Assembly: GCA_003339415.1 (NCBI GenBank)
Contig: PDHQ01000006.1
Span: 365,668 to 429,667, forward strand
Length of the DNA stretch: 64,000 nucleotides
Direction of reading: 5' to 3'
Origin: Ophiocordyceps camponoti-saundersi (nom. inval.)
Taxonomy: Eukaryota; Ascomycota; Sordariomycetes; Hypocreales; Ophiocordycipitaceae
Part shown: positions 11,227 through 20,683 of the stretch, one piece after another
How positions within the stretch are numbered: position 1 is the stretch's first letter
How the letters are laid out: the number at the start of each line of letters is the position of its first letter
Notes under the pieces: generated by a model
What the model saw: the letters and a program-made list of their open reading frames with translations, nothing else
Databases searched by the model: none
What the model was told of the DNA's origin: nothing
Translations under genes and position numbers: made by a program

Positions 11227-12721
11227 TCACAGCTCCTCATCCCCATCACACTGCTGCATCATCAACACCCTACTAACCTCAAGCTGCGGCTGCTTCCAAG
11301 TAGGCAACCAGATCTTCCTCGCATTCCAGAAATCCTTCTTCGCGCTCGGCGACCGATCAAGCCAAGGCTTATCCGACTTGCCATCCTCAAACCAGCCGTT
11401 TGTGCCCCCGACAGCAAGGTTGATGACGAGGTAAAACTGGTGATCGAAGGGTGTGTTGTCCCGCCCCGTCCGGGTCCACGAGTCGGAAAGCCTGGTCCCG
11501 TTCGCCCCGGACTCGGGGAAGGATCCCCTCCGCCACATGGGTCGGTCGAAGTTGGTGTAGAGAACTTGGAGGAGACGGCTGTTGACGTAGGTGAAGAGGT
11601 ACTTTTGAGACCACTCCAGGCCAAAGGTGTTGAAGCCGGCGCTGTAGGTCGTGTGTAGGGCTCGGTGTTTGTTGTTCGTCCTCCACCAGCCGTCGTTGGC
11701 AGGGTCCGGTCCCCAGTGGAGGGCGGAGGAGACGACGTCGTTTCCTCCCTGGGCGTACGTCCAGTTGTTGCCGCGCGATTCCATCATGTCGATCTCGCCC
11801 GAGGCCGGCCACGGACCGTACGTCTCCCGCACCGGCATCATCCATATCGCCGGCCACAGCCAGTCTCCCTCAGGGAGCTTGGCCGTCACCTCTACGCGAC
11901 CGTATCGTAGCTTTGCGCCTCGTCGCGTGTTGATCCGGCCCGATTTGGTGGGCGGCACGACGGTGACGTTGCCGGCTGTCGTGTTGGTGGCGGCCACGCA
12001 GCTCGTCCATTCGGTTGACGTGCAGGTTCCGTCCTTGAGGAGATTCATCACGTTGTCTTTCTCCATCTTGTCTGCGTCTTGTAGCGTGGCGCGGATGACG
12101 AGGTTGCCGTTTTGGATCATGACGTTTTCGTCGCCGCCCGTCGTCTGGTCGAACTCGCCGTTGCTAATGGAACGAGGCATGTGTGTAAGCACTCTTGTTG
12201 ATGGCATCATCATCATCATCGTCATCATCGTCATCATCGCGAAACTCTCACCCGAAGCCGCCGACAGTCACCTCCTTAGTCCAGACATTGGCGTTGAGAC
12301 CACCGTCGAAGCCATCGTCCAAGACGGGACAGTATTTATGCTTTATCACGCTTCGCATACCATCCCACACGAGCAAAGCCGAGATGGCGAGTCCGACGAC
12401 GATGCCAAGAATCGGCAAGATGGTCACCCACTTCTCCTTGGGGTCGCGCCGTACAAGCCACGGCTTCTCGGCGTCGCCCTTGCGCACGCGGCGCGAGTGG
12501 AAGTATCGCTGCGATCGGTCGTCGAAACGGCCGCTGGAAGAGCCGTAGCTCGATCCAGGCCGCGACACTTCCGGACTCTCGTTCAAGGCTGGGACGGGCC
12601 GGTGCGATGACACTGCGTCGCTGTCGGTGTTGGGTGTTCCGGGCCGCAGGGGCGTGACGTTGGTCGAGGCGGGGCCGGGCCGGGCCGAGGAGCCGGGACC
12701 GTGGTTTTGCTGGTGGTCCAT
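11227..12721 (-). CDS. Membrane-anchored GH16 glycosidase / beta-glucan-active protein
   Basis: Two exons, 12721-12252 and 12163-11227, in phase (GGC-TTC-GG|C-AAC), giving 468 residues. A Ser/Pro-rich cytosolic N-terminus (1-95) precedes one hydrophobic segment (about 98-118, ILPILGIVVGLAISALLVW), so this looks like a type II membrane protein. The GH16 fold follows: the splice junction restores FGNGEFDQTTG, and the catalytic ExDxxE motif is intact as EIDMME (E280, D282, E285). The end (LPTWKQPQLEV) matches the usual C-terminal strand. GH16 enzymes of this fungal subgroup cleave or remodel beta-1,3(4)-glucans in the wall. Donor GTGAGAG, acceptor ATTAG; the 88-nt intron contains ATC-type triplet repeats. 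The precise substrate cannot be read from the sequence. Confidence 0.92.
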
Positions 12722-12758
12722 GGAGAGAGAGAGGGGGGGAGGGGGGCTATGGAGGAGA

Positions 12759-12794
12759 AGGGAGGGGAGGGGAGGGGAAGGGAAGGGAAGGGGG
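12759..12794 (+). other. Potential G-quadruplex tract upstream of GH16 start
   Basis: Seven or more runs of at least three G separated by single A or AA, on the plus strand, starting 38 nt upstream of the GH16 ATG (gene on minus strand). The GH16 leader RNA, if it reaches here, would be C/T-rich, so the G-rich strand would be the template strand. Confidence 0.6.
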
Positions 12795-13530
12795 AAAGCG
12801 AGTTACATGTTTGCCGAAGAAGAAGCCGTGTTTCTGTATATACGAGTTGGAGAGGTAGTACGGATAGATACCTAGTATCATAGTATGACATGTGTGTGCA
12901 ACAAGGGTATGATGTCGTATGAAGGGAGATTTGTGGATGACAAGGTTGAATTTGGTGGGAACATGTCCGTACCTACTATGCACATACATACATACATATA
13001 TACACCTACTCCGTACGGTTATATACACACGTTCATAACTACCTAGACATATCAGGTAGGCAGGCATGTAATAGACTACCAGTCAGCCAGCTTCATCATC
13101 CCCCTTCACAGTCAGTGGTGTGGAGGAGTCGAACCTAAGCGACGACGACCGGCTCTACCTATATATGAATAATTAAGCCGATAGTTACGGATACTTGGGT
13201 GTCTCCGTATTATATGCACGACCTAGCCGCTGCTGTACATATGGACGTATGTACTCCGTAGTGTCGCTATATATAGATAGGCCTTGGAGCTGCAGAGATG
13301 TCATCTGTTATATCCCTTGTTCCCCCGTTACTTGGGTCCGACTCCTCCTCCTCCCCCCCTTCCTCCTCCCACACTCCACAGGGATAGACTCAAAGGATGG
13401 TGCCTACCTAGGCTACTAATTTAGCGCTGGCTAGGTTTCCACGGAGGAGACTCAGCACGTGTTTTGCCAGCCATTCTAGGGATACCCCGTGTAAGTTGTA
13501 AATCAACCCCGTCACCACCAATCATCGCCA

Positions 13531-13584
13531 TCACCACCATCATCACCATCATCACCATCATCACCATCATCACCATCATCACCA
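13531..13584. repeat. CACCATCAT 9-bp tandem repeat
   Basis: About six units of CACCATCAT or shifted versions; in the minus-strand reading it yields a meaningless MMV repeat. Confidence 0.85.
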
Positions 13585-13695
13585 CTGTCATCGTCATCTT
13601 CAGAATCTCAAACTCCACTCGATGCCTAATTCACAAGAACCTACCTTAACGTCTGCCTCTCATCAACTCCCTTCCCACCTTTCCCCCCCCTTCCC

Positions 13696-15048
13696 TCAAT
13701 CGCCCCCATCCCTTCCATGCCTAACAGGATGATGCCGAACAACCGGAACATCAACCTCAAAGTCCTGCCCCTCAATCTGATACGCAGGTCCATGATTCCC
13801 AACAACTATATCATTACACTTTCCCCTTTCCGCGTCCCAGTAACCCCTACAGGCTTTCCGCGCAGCATGATACGCCGCCGCCGTGAGCCCGCCTCCACAC
13901 TCAATCTCCCTCTGCTGATCAAACCGGCCCTCGAAGCATTGCATGCCCTTGAACTGCGGAAGGTCCTTGGCCATCTCGGGCTTCGAGCCATCAGCCTGTT
14001 CGCCGGCGCCGGCGTTCGTGTCGCTTGACGGGGCGTCCATCTGTGACTTGGTCGACGACCAGGATGTGCTTTGACGACGCTCGTCCCAGAACTGTATCTC
14101 CCTCCACAACAGTTCCCATCTTTGCTTCTCTTCCGGCTCCTCTCTTGCTTCGGGTCGCAGTTTTCTCCATCTCTCCAACTCCTTGTAGTAGAATATGTCG
14201 AAGCGCGACTCCGCAGCGTCATCCCCTTCCCCCATTCGTTGGTGCGATCGTCGTCTCAGCCCTTGCAACCGCCTTCTCTTTCTCAGTTGCCGTTCTGTTG
14301 CTTCGCGTTCTTCTTCTTTTTCTTCAGCGTCTTGCTCTGCTTCTTCCTCTCGTGCCCGCGCAGCCTTCTCGTCTGCTCCTTGACCCGTTGCGAACACTGA
14401 AGTGTCTTTATTTCTTGGCGGAGACACCACTTCCTCTGGCGACTTGACGGTCGATGCGGACGCTTCCTGGCCGGGCTCTGTCGTGGTTGTGACGACGTCT
14501 CTCAGGCTGGGCTCCGTCGTGCTTGTGATGGACTCTCTCGGGCTGGTCCGCGTCGTACTTGTGACGAACTCTCTCTGCTCGGTCCGCGTCGTGCTTATGG
14601 CGGACTGTCTCTGGCTGGTCCTCAACGTACTTGAACCCCGAGACACGTCTCTGTTCCATATAGCTTGCAACTGCGCCATGATAGCGCCACCCTTGGAAGA
14701 GCTGAGGAGGCCGACGACTTGTAGGCGGCATATCGGATGCATTTCGCTGGCCTTGTCGTCCATAATCTTTTGCATCTCTTCCTGGTCTCTAGCCATGCCT
14801 TCATAGCCGCCTTTCAAGTCCGTCGGCACGGCCTGCGAATTTGGGTTCCTGGGACGGTAGACTCGTTGCCTTATCGCCTCCTGAATTCTAGGGCCCGAAT
14901 CGGCTCCTCCATCATTGTGGCCCCCGTTGAGTTTCTCTTCTCCCAGCTCATCCGGGGGGTAAGGACGAAAAGTCGGTCTCGCCGCTGGAGGTTCTCCAGA
15001 GATGACGAGGCCCAGCATAGAGATGAAGACGACGCTGCTGAGCTTCAT
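13696..15048 (-). CDS. Predicted secreted repeat protein of unknown function
   Basis: An uninterrupted 450-codon frame. Residues 1-17 form a signal peptide (MKLSSVVFISMLGLVISG). A Pro-rich segment follows, then a helical part with one Cys (about 107), five imperfect 12-residue repeats (140-199; consensus STTRTxxRExxT), a strongly charged Glu/Arg-rich stretch (about 225-330) likely to be coiled coil or disordered, and a C-terminal domain (about 365-415) with four cysteines in the pattern C-x13-C-x15-C-x10-C. A TATA-like CTATAAAAAG lies about 205 nt upstream. I recognise no family. The C-terminal cysteine domain resembles a small secreted effector domain fused to a repeat-rich stalk; this is inference. 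The repeats lack dibasic KR sites, unlike known dikaritin precursors. Confidence 0.7.
   Translation of the reverse strand: MKLSSVVFISMLGLVISGEPPAARPTFRPYPPDELGEEKLNGGHNDGGADSGPRIQEAIRQRVYRPRNPNSQAVPTDLKGGYEGMARDQEEMQKIMDDKASEMHPICRLQVVGLLSSSKGGAIMAQLQAIWNRDVSRGSSTLRTSQRQSAISTTRTEQREFVTSTTRTSPRESITSTTEPSLRDVVTTTTEPGQEASASTVKSPEEVVSPPRNKDTSVFATGQGADEKAARAREEEAEQDAEEKEEEREATERQLRKRRRLQGLRRRSHQRMGEGDDAAESRFDIFYYKELERWRKLRPEAREEPEEKQRWELLWREIQFWDERRQSTSWSSTKSQMDAPSSDTNAGAGEQADGSKPEMAKDLPQFKGMQCFEGRFDQQREIECGGGLTAAAYHAARKACRGYWDAERGKCNDIVVGNHGPAYQIEGQDFEVDVPVVRHHPVRHGRDGGD
14452..14631 (-). repeat. 36-bp coding tandem repeat, five units
   Basis: Five consecutive imperfect 36-bp units inside the secreted protein gene, each encoding 12 residues. 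The middle units are closest; the outer ones have diverged. Confidence 0.85.
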
Positions 15049-15250
15049 GGCTGCTGTGATCTAGGTAGCTTTCAGGTGTGATGAAGGAGGTTTGACGTCA
15101 GATGACCTGGAGAAAGACGATAAGAGTTAAGAGTAAAGATCAAGTGGGTTGTGTCTTGGCGTCTGAAGCGGCGACCGAGACGGTGTAGGAATGTCTGCTT
15201 CTCGCCGATCTTGGAGAATCGATCAGATAACACTCGAGAGGCCTTGCCTG

Positions 15251-15262
15251 CTTTTTATAGAC
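15251..15262 (-). promoter_or_regulatory. TATA-like element
   Basis: CTATAAAAAG on the minus strand about 205 nt upstream of the repeat-protein start codon. Confidence 0.4.
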
Positions 15263-16152
15263 GAAGACTGATATGTCGGACTTGGCATGGTCTTGTTGAA
15301 AACCATGGGACAAACAGATGATACTATTCATAAACCTCCTTATTCGATATCGGATGTTATTTTCTAGTCCTCGTGGAAAGCAAGCTTGTTCGATTCGTAT
15401 TCTCAAATTCCCTTGGAGATCCGTTACGTTCCACCCGCCTGACGTGCGTATATATACAGCTGGGATTGCTCCCTCACCTCTCAGTCTATACTCGGCAGAT
15501 CCTTCTCACATGAAGAATCGTCAAATCCTTCAGTCTCGAATACAACATGTCTTGGCCCGCCAAGCAGGGCCAGGGACAGGGGTTATATGGGGAAGAATCT
15601 TGGCCGACTATGCTGAATTGAGAGCCCATCTTATACGAGGTGCGATATGCATATAGTGTTGGCTTCTATACTAGGAATACGATACTGAAAGTTCTCAACC
15701 TTGCTCAAGCTCGGATGAATCCCTTACATACCTAGTAGGTATGCATCAGAGTGTGTGGAGAGAGCCGGCCCAACACCATGGCGTTGGGATTGCAGCTATC
15801 GACATGAATTGCTGGCAAGAACCGTAACAAGAGGAGTCCCTGTTCAACGCGGTGCCTTGGAGCCTACCTCTCTGCTAAACATCTCTCTGAAGTTGCCTCC
15901 ACTTTCGAGTGCTAGAGCTGCGTATTGTGTGATGGGTTGTGAGTTCCGCTGCCTCTAATGGGTCTATCGAAACGTTCTGCCTTCGATACGCAGCCGGGAA
16001 TACATGCACGATTCAGCTGGTTGAATGTGGACGATATACAGCCATGGAAGCCGAGCCGGCTATTGCTACCTGTACGAGAAGACTGACAGAGATAGATCTA
16101 CGTATGTTGAGTCAGGTCAGTCCTCCCGGATTCACTTCTTCCGGATCATACG

Positions 16153-16189
16153 ACCTGACCTGACCTGGCCTGACCTAGCCTGGCCTGAC
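16153..16189. repeat. Degenerate TGACC pentamer repeat
   Basis: About seven 5-bp units TGACC/TGGCC/TAGCC in tandem. Confidence 0.7.
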
Positions 16190-17083
16190 GAGTGGTGTTG
16201 TGCGCAGTTCCTCGACTATCAGTATCAGCTGAGCATCTCGCTGGAGGTGCGTCCACTTTTTTCAACGCTGTTATACTCTACTGACACATACCTATCACTA
16301 CTATGTATAGCAGGCATGTATGTACAGCCCCGGAGTGCCACCTCATGCATCGGATAGAGACGGATCAAGGACTCGGCTTCAAATCAAAGTATCCGTCTTC
16401 CCTTGAGACCCGGGTTGCGAGGATCCCATTTGCTTGTTGTTGCATCACACGATCATCACCTACCCACTGTATTCGTATGGATGTGAGCAGCTGACCCGGA
16501 GCCCTGAAACCGTTTTCGGACCACCACCATTTCTGCGTGGAGACACCGGCCGAAGTCGTGATACTGAAGACAGACACTTTCTGACAAAAGAATGATGCCA
16601 CATCGTGAAGCTGATGTGTATCCCGTGGTAATGCTCTGAAGTCAACGCCTCTCTCCGAGCATATACTGCTGAGTCTCCATTATCGTTTCCGAATAAGCAA
16701 CAAAGGCCAGATTCGCAGACGAAGAGATTACTTCGTCATATGCTACCAGTACAACATAATGTATCACGCTGTGCGGCAGTAATAAAGGGTTGGAAAGACC
16801 CATCGTCATGAATTTGGCCAACAAGCTTTACTGACCTCTGTTTATATTCAAAGCGACCTTTATAACTACGTCGGTTGGCCTAAGTTAGAGCTCAAATTGC
16901 TAAGAACTCTGACGCCGCAGCATCACAATGTCTTTTATATCGAGTGAGGAGCCGCCCCTTTTCTGAAGTCTAATCATACACGACGAGAACTGCTTTTAGT
17001 TCAGGCAAACTATGTCTCGGAACCCTTGACAAGTCGAAATTTGGCCCTAAAACACCCCGTCAAGTGGCCGTCCTGAACAGCCT

Positions 17084-17335
17084 TTAAACTCGGTGATCAA
17101 CCGAAAGACGGTCCTCTCGTTTCCATACGCCATCTTTACAGCATCCGCCTCCGGCTGTATATTCTTTAGCTCAAATCTTTCTGCATATTTTACATGTGCA
17201 ACCAGGGGAAGTAAAGGGGAAAAGAGAGAGAGCGGCCGTACCTATAGAAGACGAAGATGATTGGTCACGGATATACAGCGCTGATGCCATGAGAGTCCCA
17301 ATCATCAAAGCCAGCGTTATAGCGTAATTCTTCAT
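17084..17335 (-). CDS. Small secreted protein, copy A
   Basis: Model: exons 17335-17242 and 17154-17084, intron 87 nt (GTACGG..ATACAG), 54 residues. Exon 1 encodes a clear signal peptide, MKNYAITLALMIGTLMASA, followed by a Ser run. Exon 2 gives GGGCCKDGVWKRED. Exon 1 is paralogous to that of the gene at 17910-18436 (both MKxxAITLAxxIGxLxAS), and about 300 bp of upstream DNA aligns too. Exon 2 shares only a C-x-D-G-x-W core with the second copy, so the splice choice is uncertain; reading through the donor instead also gives a 54-residue protein. A TATA element lies about 160 nt upstream. No known family recognised. Confidence 0.5.
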
Positions 17336-17493
17336 GTCGAGGTTGTCAATCTCCGAAGATGAAGAGATAGAGAGAGAGAGAGAGAGAGTTATGCTTCAGC
17401 CGGATTCGAAAGACAGGGAGGAGAACTGTTTGCTCGATATTTTCAGTATTTGCATCGTGCTCTAAGAGAGAAAGAGAAAAAGGTTCTCACCTA

Positions 17494-17503
17494 CTTTTAT
17501 ACC
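17494..17503 (-). promoter_or_regulatory. TATA element of copy A
   Basis: GGTATAAAAG on the minus strand about 160 nt before the copy A start; conserved in position with copy B. Confidence 0.5.
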
Positions 17504-17909
17504 GCAGCTTTCAAGGGCCTCCGTGTCTTGGAAGGGGCACATGCGGCTGAGCCGAGAAAACAGCCGAGGGAGAAAACACTGCCCCCGTTCACTAACATGC
17601 ACTAGGAAAACGCTCTCCGTCTCGGGGAGGAGAAGAGGTGACTCTTAAGTCGTGGGAGCCTTACGACGAGGCAGCAGACAGGCTTCGAATCACGGAGAGA
17701 TACGTGACCTTGACCATGTCGCCGAGGCCATCGACAAGAACGAGATGGACTTTGTACGGCTGGCAGCTGCTACATGGGTTTGGATATCACGCCCCTGTTA
17801 GAGGTTCGGCATAGCCGACGAACCCTTGACTGTACATTTGCATCTGCTCGGCTCCATCGAATGTCGAATTCCATGAGAGAGACGTGTATATCATCACTGT
17901 TCATCCTTG

Positions 17910-18436
17910 CTAGTCTCTTTGTAAGGAAAGAAAATGTCCAACGTGGTCTTGATCCTTCACAAGGGCCGTCACTCGCTTCAAGATGCTATCAAAAGAAAGA
18001 AAGACAGGGGAGGGATGGCTTTGACATGTCCATCCAGGTGACTGAGAGGCGTTCCAACTCATGACTGCCCATCCTTTCCAAGGTATACCTATGCGTTCAT
18101 CTGTCTCGATTTTACTCCTCATAATCCAACTCCCATCATCAGGACAAGGCGGGGGGGTTATTAGCTCTTCCAAACGGCTTTCCCTACATTTTTGGTAAGC
18201 ACCTGTTAGCCTCTGATATCTCTCCAACCTCAATGCAGATCATTCGGGCGATATATATATGTATATATATATATATATATATCTACAAGTGAATGAAGCA
18301 AAAGACAAGAAGGAAGAGACATACTCGGCGGGGGTTCCCAGCCCTTTGGGAGGCGTGGAGGGTTAACAGGCCCAGCGGCCACAGACGCCACGAGTGCCCC
18401 GATCAACCAGGCCAACGTTATAGCGCTTGTCTTCAT
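17910..18436 (-). CDS. Small secreted protein, copy B
   Basis: Model: exons 18436-18325 and 18202-17910, intron 122 nt (GTATGT..TAACAG) containing an AT microsatellite; 134 residues. Exon 1 encodes a signal peptide (MKTSAITLAWLIGALVASVA) followed by a Pro-rich start of the mature protein (GPVNPPRLPKGWEPPP). Exon 2 stays open for 97 codons in the phase exon 1 needs, is Trp-rich and carries three cysteines, including PCPDDGSW, which matches CCKDGVW in copy A. Read without splicing, exon 1 ends after 68 residues in a Tyr/Ile run from the AT repeat, which argues for the intron. A GTATAAAG box lies about 175 nt upstream. Function unknown; a secreted effector or a precursor peptide are possible. 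Confidence 0.55.
18251..18282. repeat. (AT)n microsatellite in copy B intron
   Basis: About sixteen AT units with one G interruption. Confidence 0.85.
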
Positions 18437-18604
18437 ATTTTGGTTGGTTCGATGACCGTAATCGTAGATGACGACAGGGTTCTTTAGCTCGATGCGAGTA
18501 AGAGGATGAATAGGGAAGTTCGGGCCGCCTGATTCGAATCTGGTATCGTGCTTTGGAGAGGGAAGATGAAAGTTGGACTTGAAGATTGGAAACGTTCTCC
18601 ATCA

Positions 18605-18612
18605 CTTTATAC
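18605..18612 (-). promoter_or_regulatory. TATA element of copy B
   Basis: GTATAAAG on the minus strand about 175 nt upstream of copy B; surrounding bases align with the copy A promoter. Confidence 0.5.
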
Positions 18613-18674
18613 TGCCCGGCTTCCATCGACATCCTACGTCTTTGGGTTGCACGGCTACGTCGAGAAGAACACCG

Positions 18675-18730
18675 CCCCCCCCCCCCCAAAGCTACGGATA
18701 CAGCTATCCGTGCCGAGAAGGGGGGGGGGG
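18675..18730. other. Nested inverted repeat: C13 / 7-bp hairpin / G11
   Basis: C13 (18675-18687) is complementary to G11 (18720-18730); between them ACGGATA (18694-18700) pairs with TATCCGT (18705-18711) around a 4-nt CAGC loop. It lies about 240-295 nt upstream of copy B. Confidence 0.75.
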
Positions 18731-19525
18731 AAAGACTGGACACCGATCCATGCAGCTCCTAAAAGTAGAGGCAGAACAAAGACTACTATCAAGTCACACC
18801 ATGACAGTAATAGCTCTCACCACCTCGCCGAGACCGCGCCAGGAAAAAAGAAAGCAACGACCAAGAGCCATTCGTGGCTATGAGGGGTGTTGGCAAAGAA
18901 GCAATCTGCGAGCCAACGCGACTCATGACTTGTCATTGTAAGCTTCAGGCCCCCAAGGAAGAGCAGCACAGCAGCAGCCTACGAGATCAGCGAGGCCCCC
19001 AAACCTCTCGAATCCTGGATGTTTTTTTTTGGCGCAGCTGCGTGTCTGAGACAGCTGCCTTGTCAACTCCAGCTCGGGCTATAATTAAAACCCCAGTGGC
19101 AGCATCCGCCATTGAACAGAGTGTTTTGGTTTGAAGAAGGAATACATCTCAGTCGTTGTCTCGGTATAGCCTTGTACGGAGTATATGCCGTCTTGGGAGG
19201 AGGACGCCATGGCGCTGTTGAATGCCGTGGAAAGGAAGGACGACGCGTATCCGTGGTGGCTTGAGGTTTAGAATAAGAGGCTTCTTGTTCATCAATGACT
19301 GGCTTGTATAAGACGTCTGCTCTAAACCTTGCATAAGTCGTGATTCTATATTCGGACCTCCCTCTTTTTGCCTCTCTCCCTCCACAGTTGTTATCCTGAG
19401 CACCATCATCATACGTCACTTTAAACTCTCTTACTTCATTGAGTCCTTCTACAAAACGACTACTTCTGAGTTACCTGAACCTGCCCCCTTCTACAGGAAC
19501 ATCTCAACTTGGATCTGTACTCTTC
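18731..19525. other. Intergenic between divergent copy B and UstYa-like gene
   Basis: No gene supported. Contains a TACGGAGTA motif at 19175-19183. Frames up to 120 codons here have no recognisable content. Confidence 0.45.
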
Positions 19526-20683
19526 ATGAAAGCGACCCCCTTCAAGACCCGATGGACACCACCTGGGTCTTCAGATCCTGACATGAATGCTTCGATAGAC
19601 GGCCTAGAGACTCAGGAGCTGCTACCAGATGGAAAGGGAGACGTCAAAACTGGCTATCACAGTTCACATTCCTCCGACAGATGCAAGTCCCGGGTCATAA
19701 GTCGAGCGTATATCTTCGCGCTGCACGGCGTCCTCGTTATTCTGGCAATACTGCTCTGGAGGCAGACTCGACACAATGACGGTTGCATATCCGTGAAAGA
19801 CAAGTCTTGGTGTAAGAACACTTCCTCTATCTAGCTGTTACTCCTCATCCGCTTACTCTTGATTAGCACCGGTCAACCGGTTCGTCAAGTACGAAACCAA
19901 TGACCGACTTGCTCCGACCTATCAACGTCACAGCGTATACTCTGGTATCCCAACAGACGAGCAAGATAAAGCCTGGGACACCCTCATCGAGCGTAGGAAG
20001 ACCAGCCCCATCCCCTCACAGCTTCCTTTAGATGCACATGAGCTCACCAAGAACATGATGATATAGCCACCTTCTTCAACGTGAGCCGTGAAGAGCTACA
20101 GCGGGCAGGAGAGTCGATGGAAGAGGTTGTCGAGGCATCCGATGGCGGATACCTCGCCGCCCTAGGCGTCTATCACGAAATCCACTGCCTGGCAAGTCGC
20201 ATTCCGACAGGAGAAGCATCTCGAGCCAAAGCCTAGCTAACATAGAATCACTTCCAGCGACGAATCCGCCTCTGGCTCTACAACGATCGATACTATCCCA
20301 ACATCACCGACGCCAAAGTCGTAGAAATCAAGGAACACCTCGGTCAGTCACACATCTCTCTCTCTCTAATCCCTGACCAACCGGCCATCCATCCCAAAGC
20401 GTCGTTCCCCCCCCCCCCCCCCCGAATATCTTCGGACGAGTTTCGCTGACCAACCGTGAGCGAACTAGACCACTGCCTGGAGAGCCTCCGGCTGACCATC
20501 ATGTGTCACGGCAACACCGCACTCTATTCGTTCAGCTGGAAGACGCGGCACAATTCTAAGCCGGGCATACAATCTGCATCGCGGTCTGTCTGCGTGAATT
20601 GGGATTCTGTACGGGATTGGGCGTATTCGCGGAGGCTTCCTTTTCCGCCGTCCTATGTGCCGCCGGCGGACGGTCAGGCTTGA
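19526..20683 (+). CDS. UstYa-family oxidase (DUF3328 / mycotoxin biosynthesis protein UstYa-like)
   Basis: Five exons: 19526-19811, 19867-19992, 20067-20191, 20258-20342 and 20469-20683; 278 residues, all phases consistent. One membrane helix at about 61-78 (AYIFALHGVLVILAILLW) marks a type II membrane protein. Then SPVNRFVKYE, WDTLIEPTFFNVSREEL, and the two family-defining HxxHC motifs: HEIHC (174-178) and HLDHC (206-210), followed by LESLRLTIMCHGNT and SFSW. UstYa-type proteins are copper-dependent oxidases that cyclise or hydroxylate ribosomal peptides such as ustiloxin, asperipin and cyclochlorotine-type products; many family members are uncharacterised. Intron 3 (20192-20257) uses a GC donor (GCAAGT). 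Intron 4 holds a C17 run. An alternative start is the ATG at 19583. The duplicated small secreted genes lie 1.1-2.4 kb upstream. Confidence 0.9.
20407..20423. repeat. Poly-C tract (C17) in UstYa-like intron 4
   Basis: Seventeen C in a row, 45 nt before the acceptor. Confidence 0.9.

Larger units (their letters stand above)
12722..13695. other. GH16 promoter region with simple repeats
   Basis: No supportable gene. Contains the G-rich block just upstream of the GH16 start, two copies of a TACTCCGTA motif (13007-13015, 13252-13260) and a CAT/CAC minisatellite. Confidence 0.5.
15049..17083. other. Intergenic, no firm gene
   Basis: About 2 kb with lower GC than neighbouring coding DNA. A minus-strand frame at 16365-16601 (Trp-rich, with a GTAGGT donor-like site) and one at 16642-16824 could be exons of a decayed or small secreted gene, preceded by a TATA-like ATAAAGG near 16855-16865, but I cannot join them convincingly. 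Confidence 0.35.

Noticed and set aside
11246..11270. Possible late intron in the GH16 gene (GTTAGT..GCAG)
   Set aside because: Only 24 nt, too short for a fungal spliceosomal intron, and the unspliced end matches the family length.
11651..12610. 319-codon plus-strand frame opposite the GH16 gene
   Set aside because: Antisense to the GH16 exons and spanning its intron; the GH16 catalytic motif and splice sites show the real strand.
13120..13145. GAGTCGAACCTA resembling a tRNA T-arm on the minus strand
   Set aside because: The T-stem does not pair over five bases and no matching acceptor or anticodon stem is present.
13421..13618. Short frame with an MMV repeat
   Set aside because: Produced by the CACCATCAT minisatellite, not a gene.
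13696..15048. Repeat protein as a classic dikaritin (RiPP) precursor for the UstYa-like oxidase
   Set aside because: The five repeats contain no KR Kex2 sites and no conserved short core with Tyr; only a non-canonical role could be argued.
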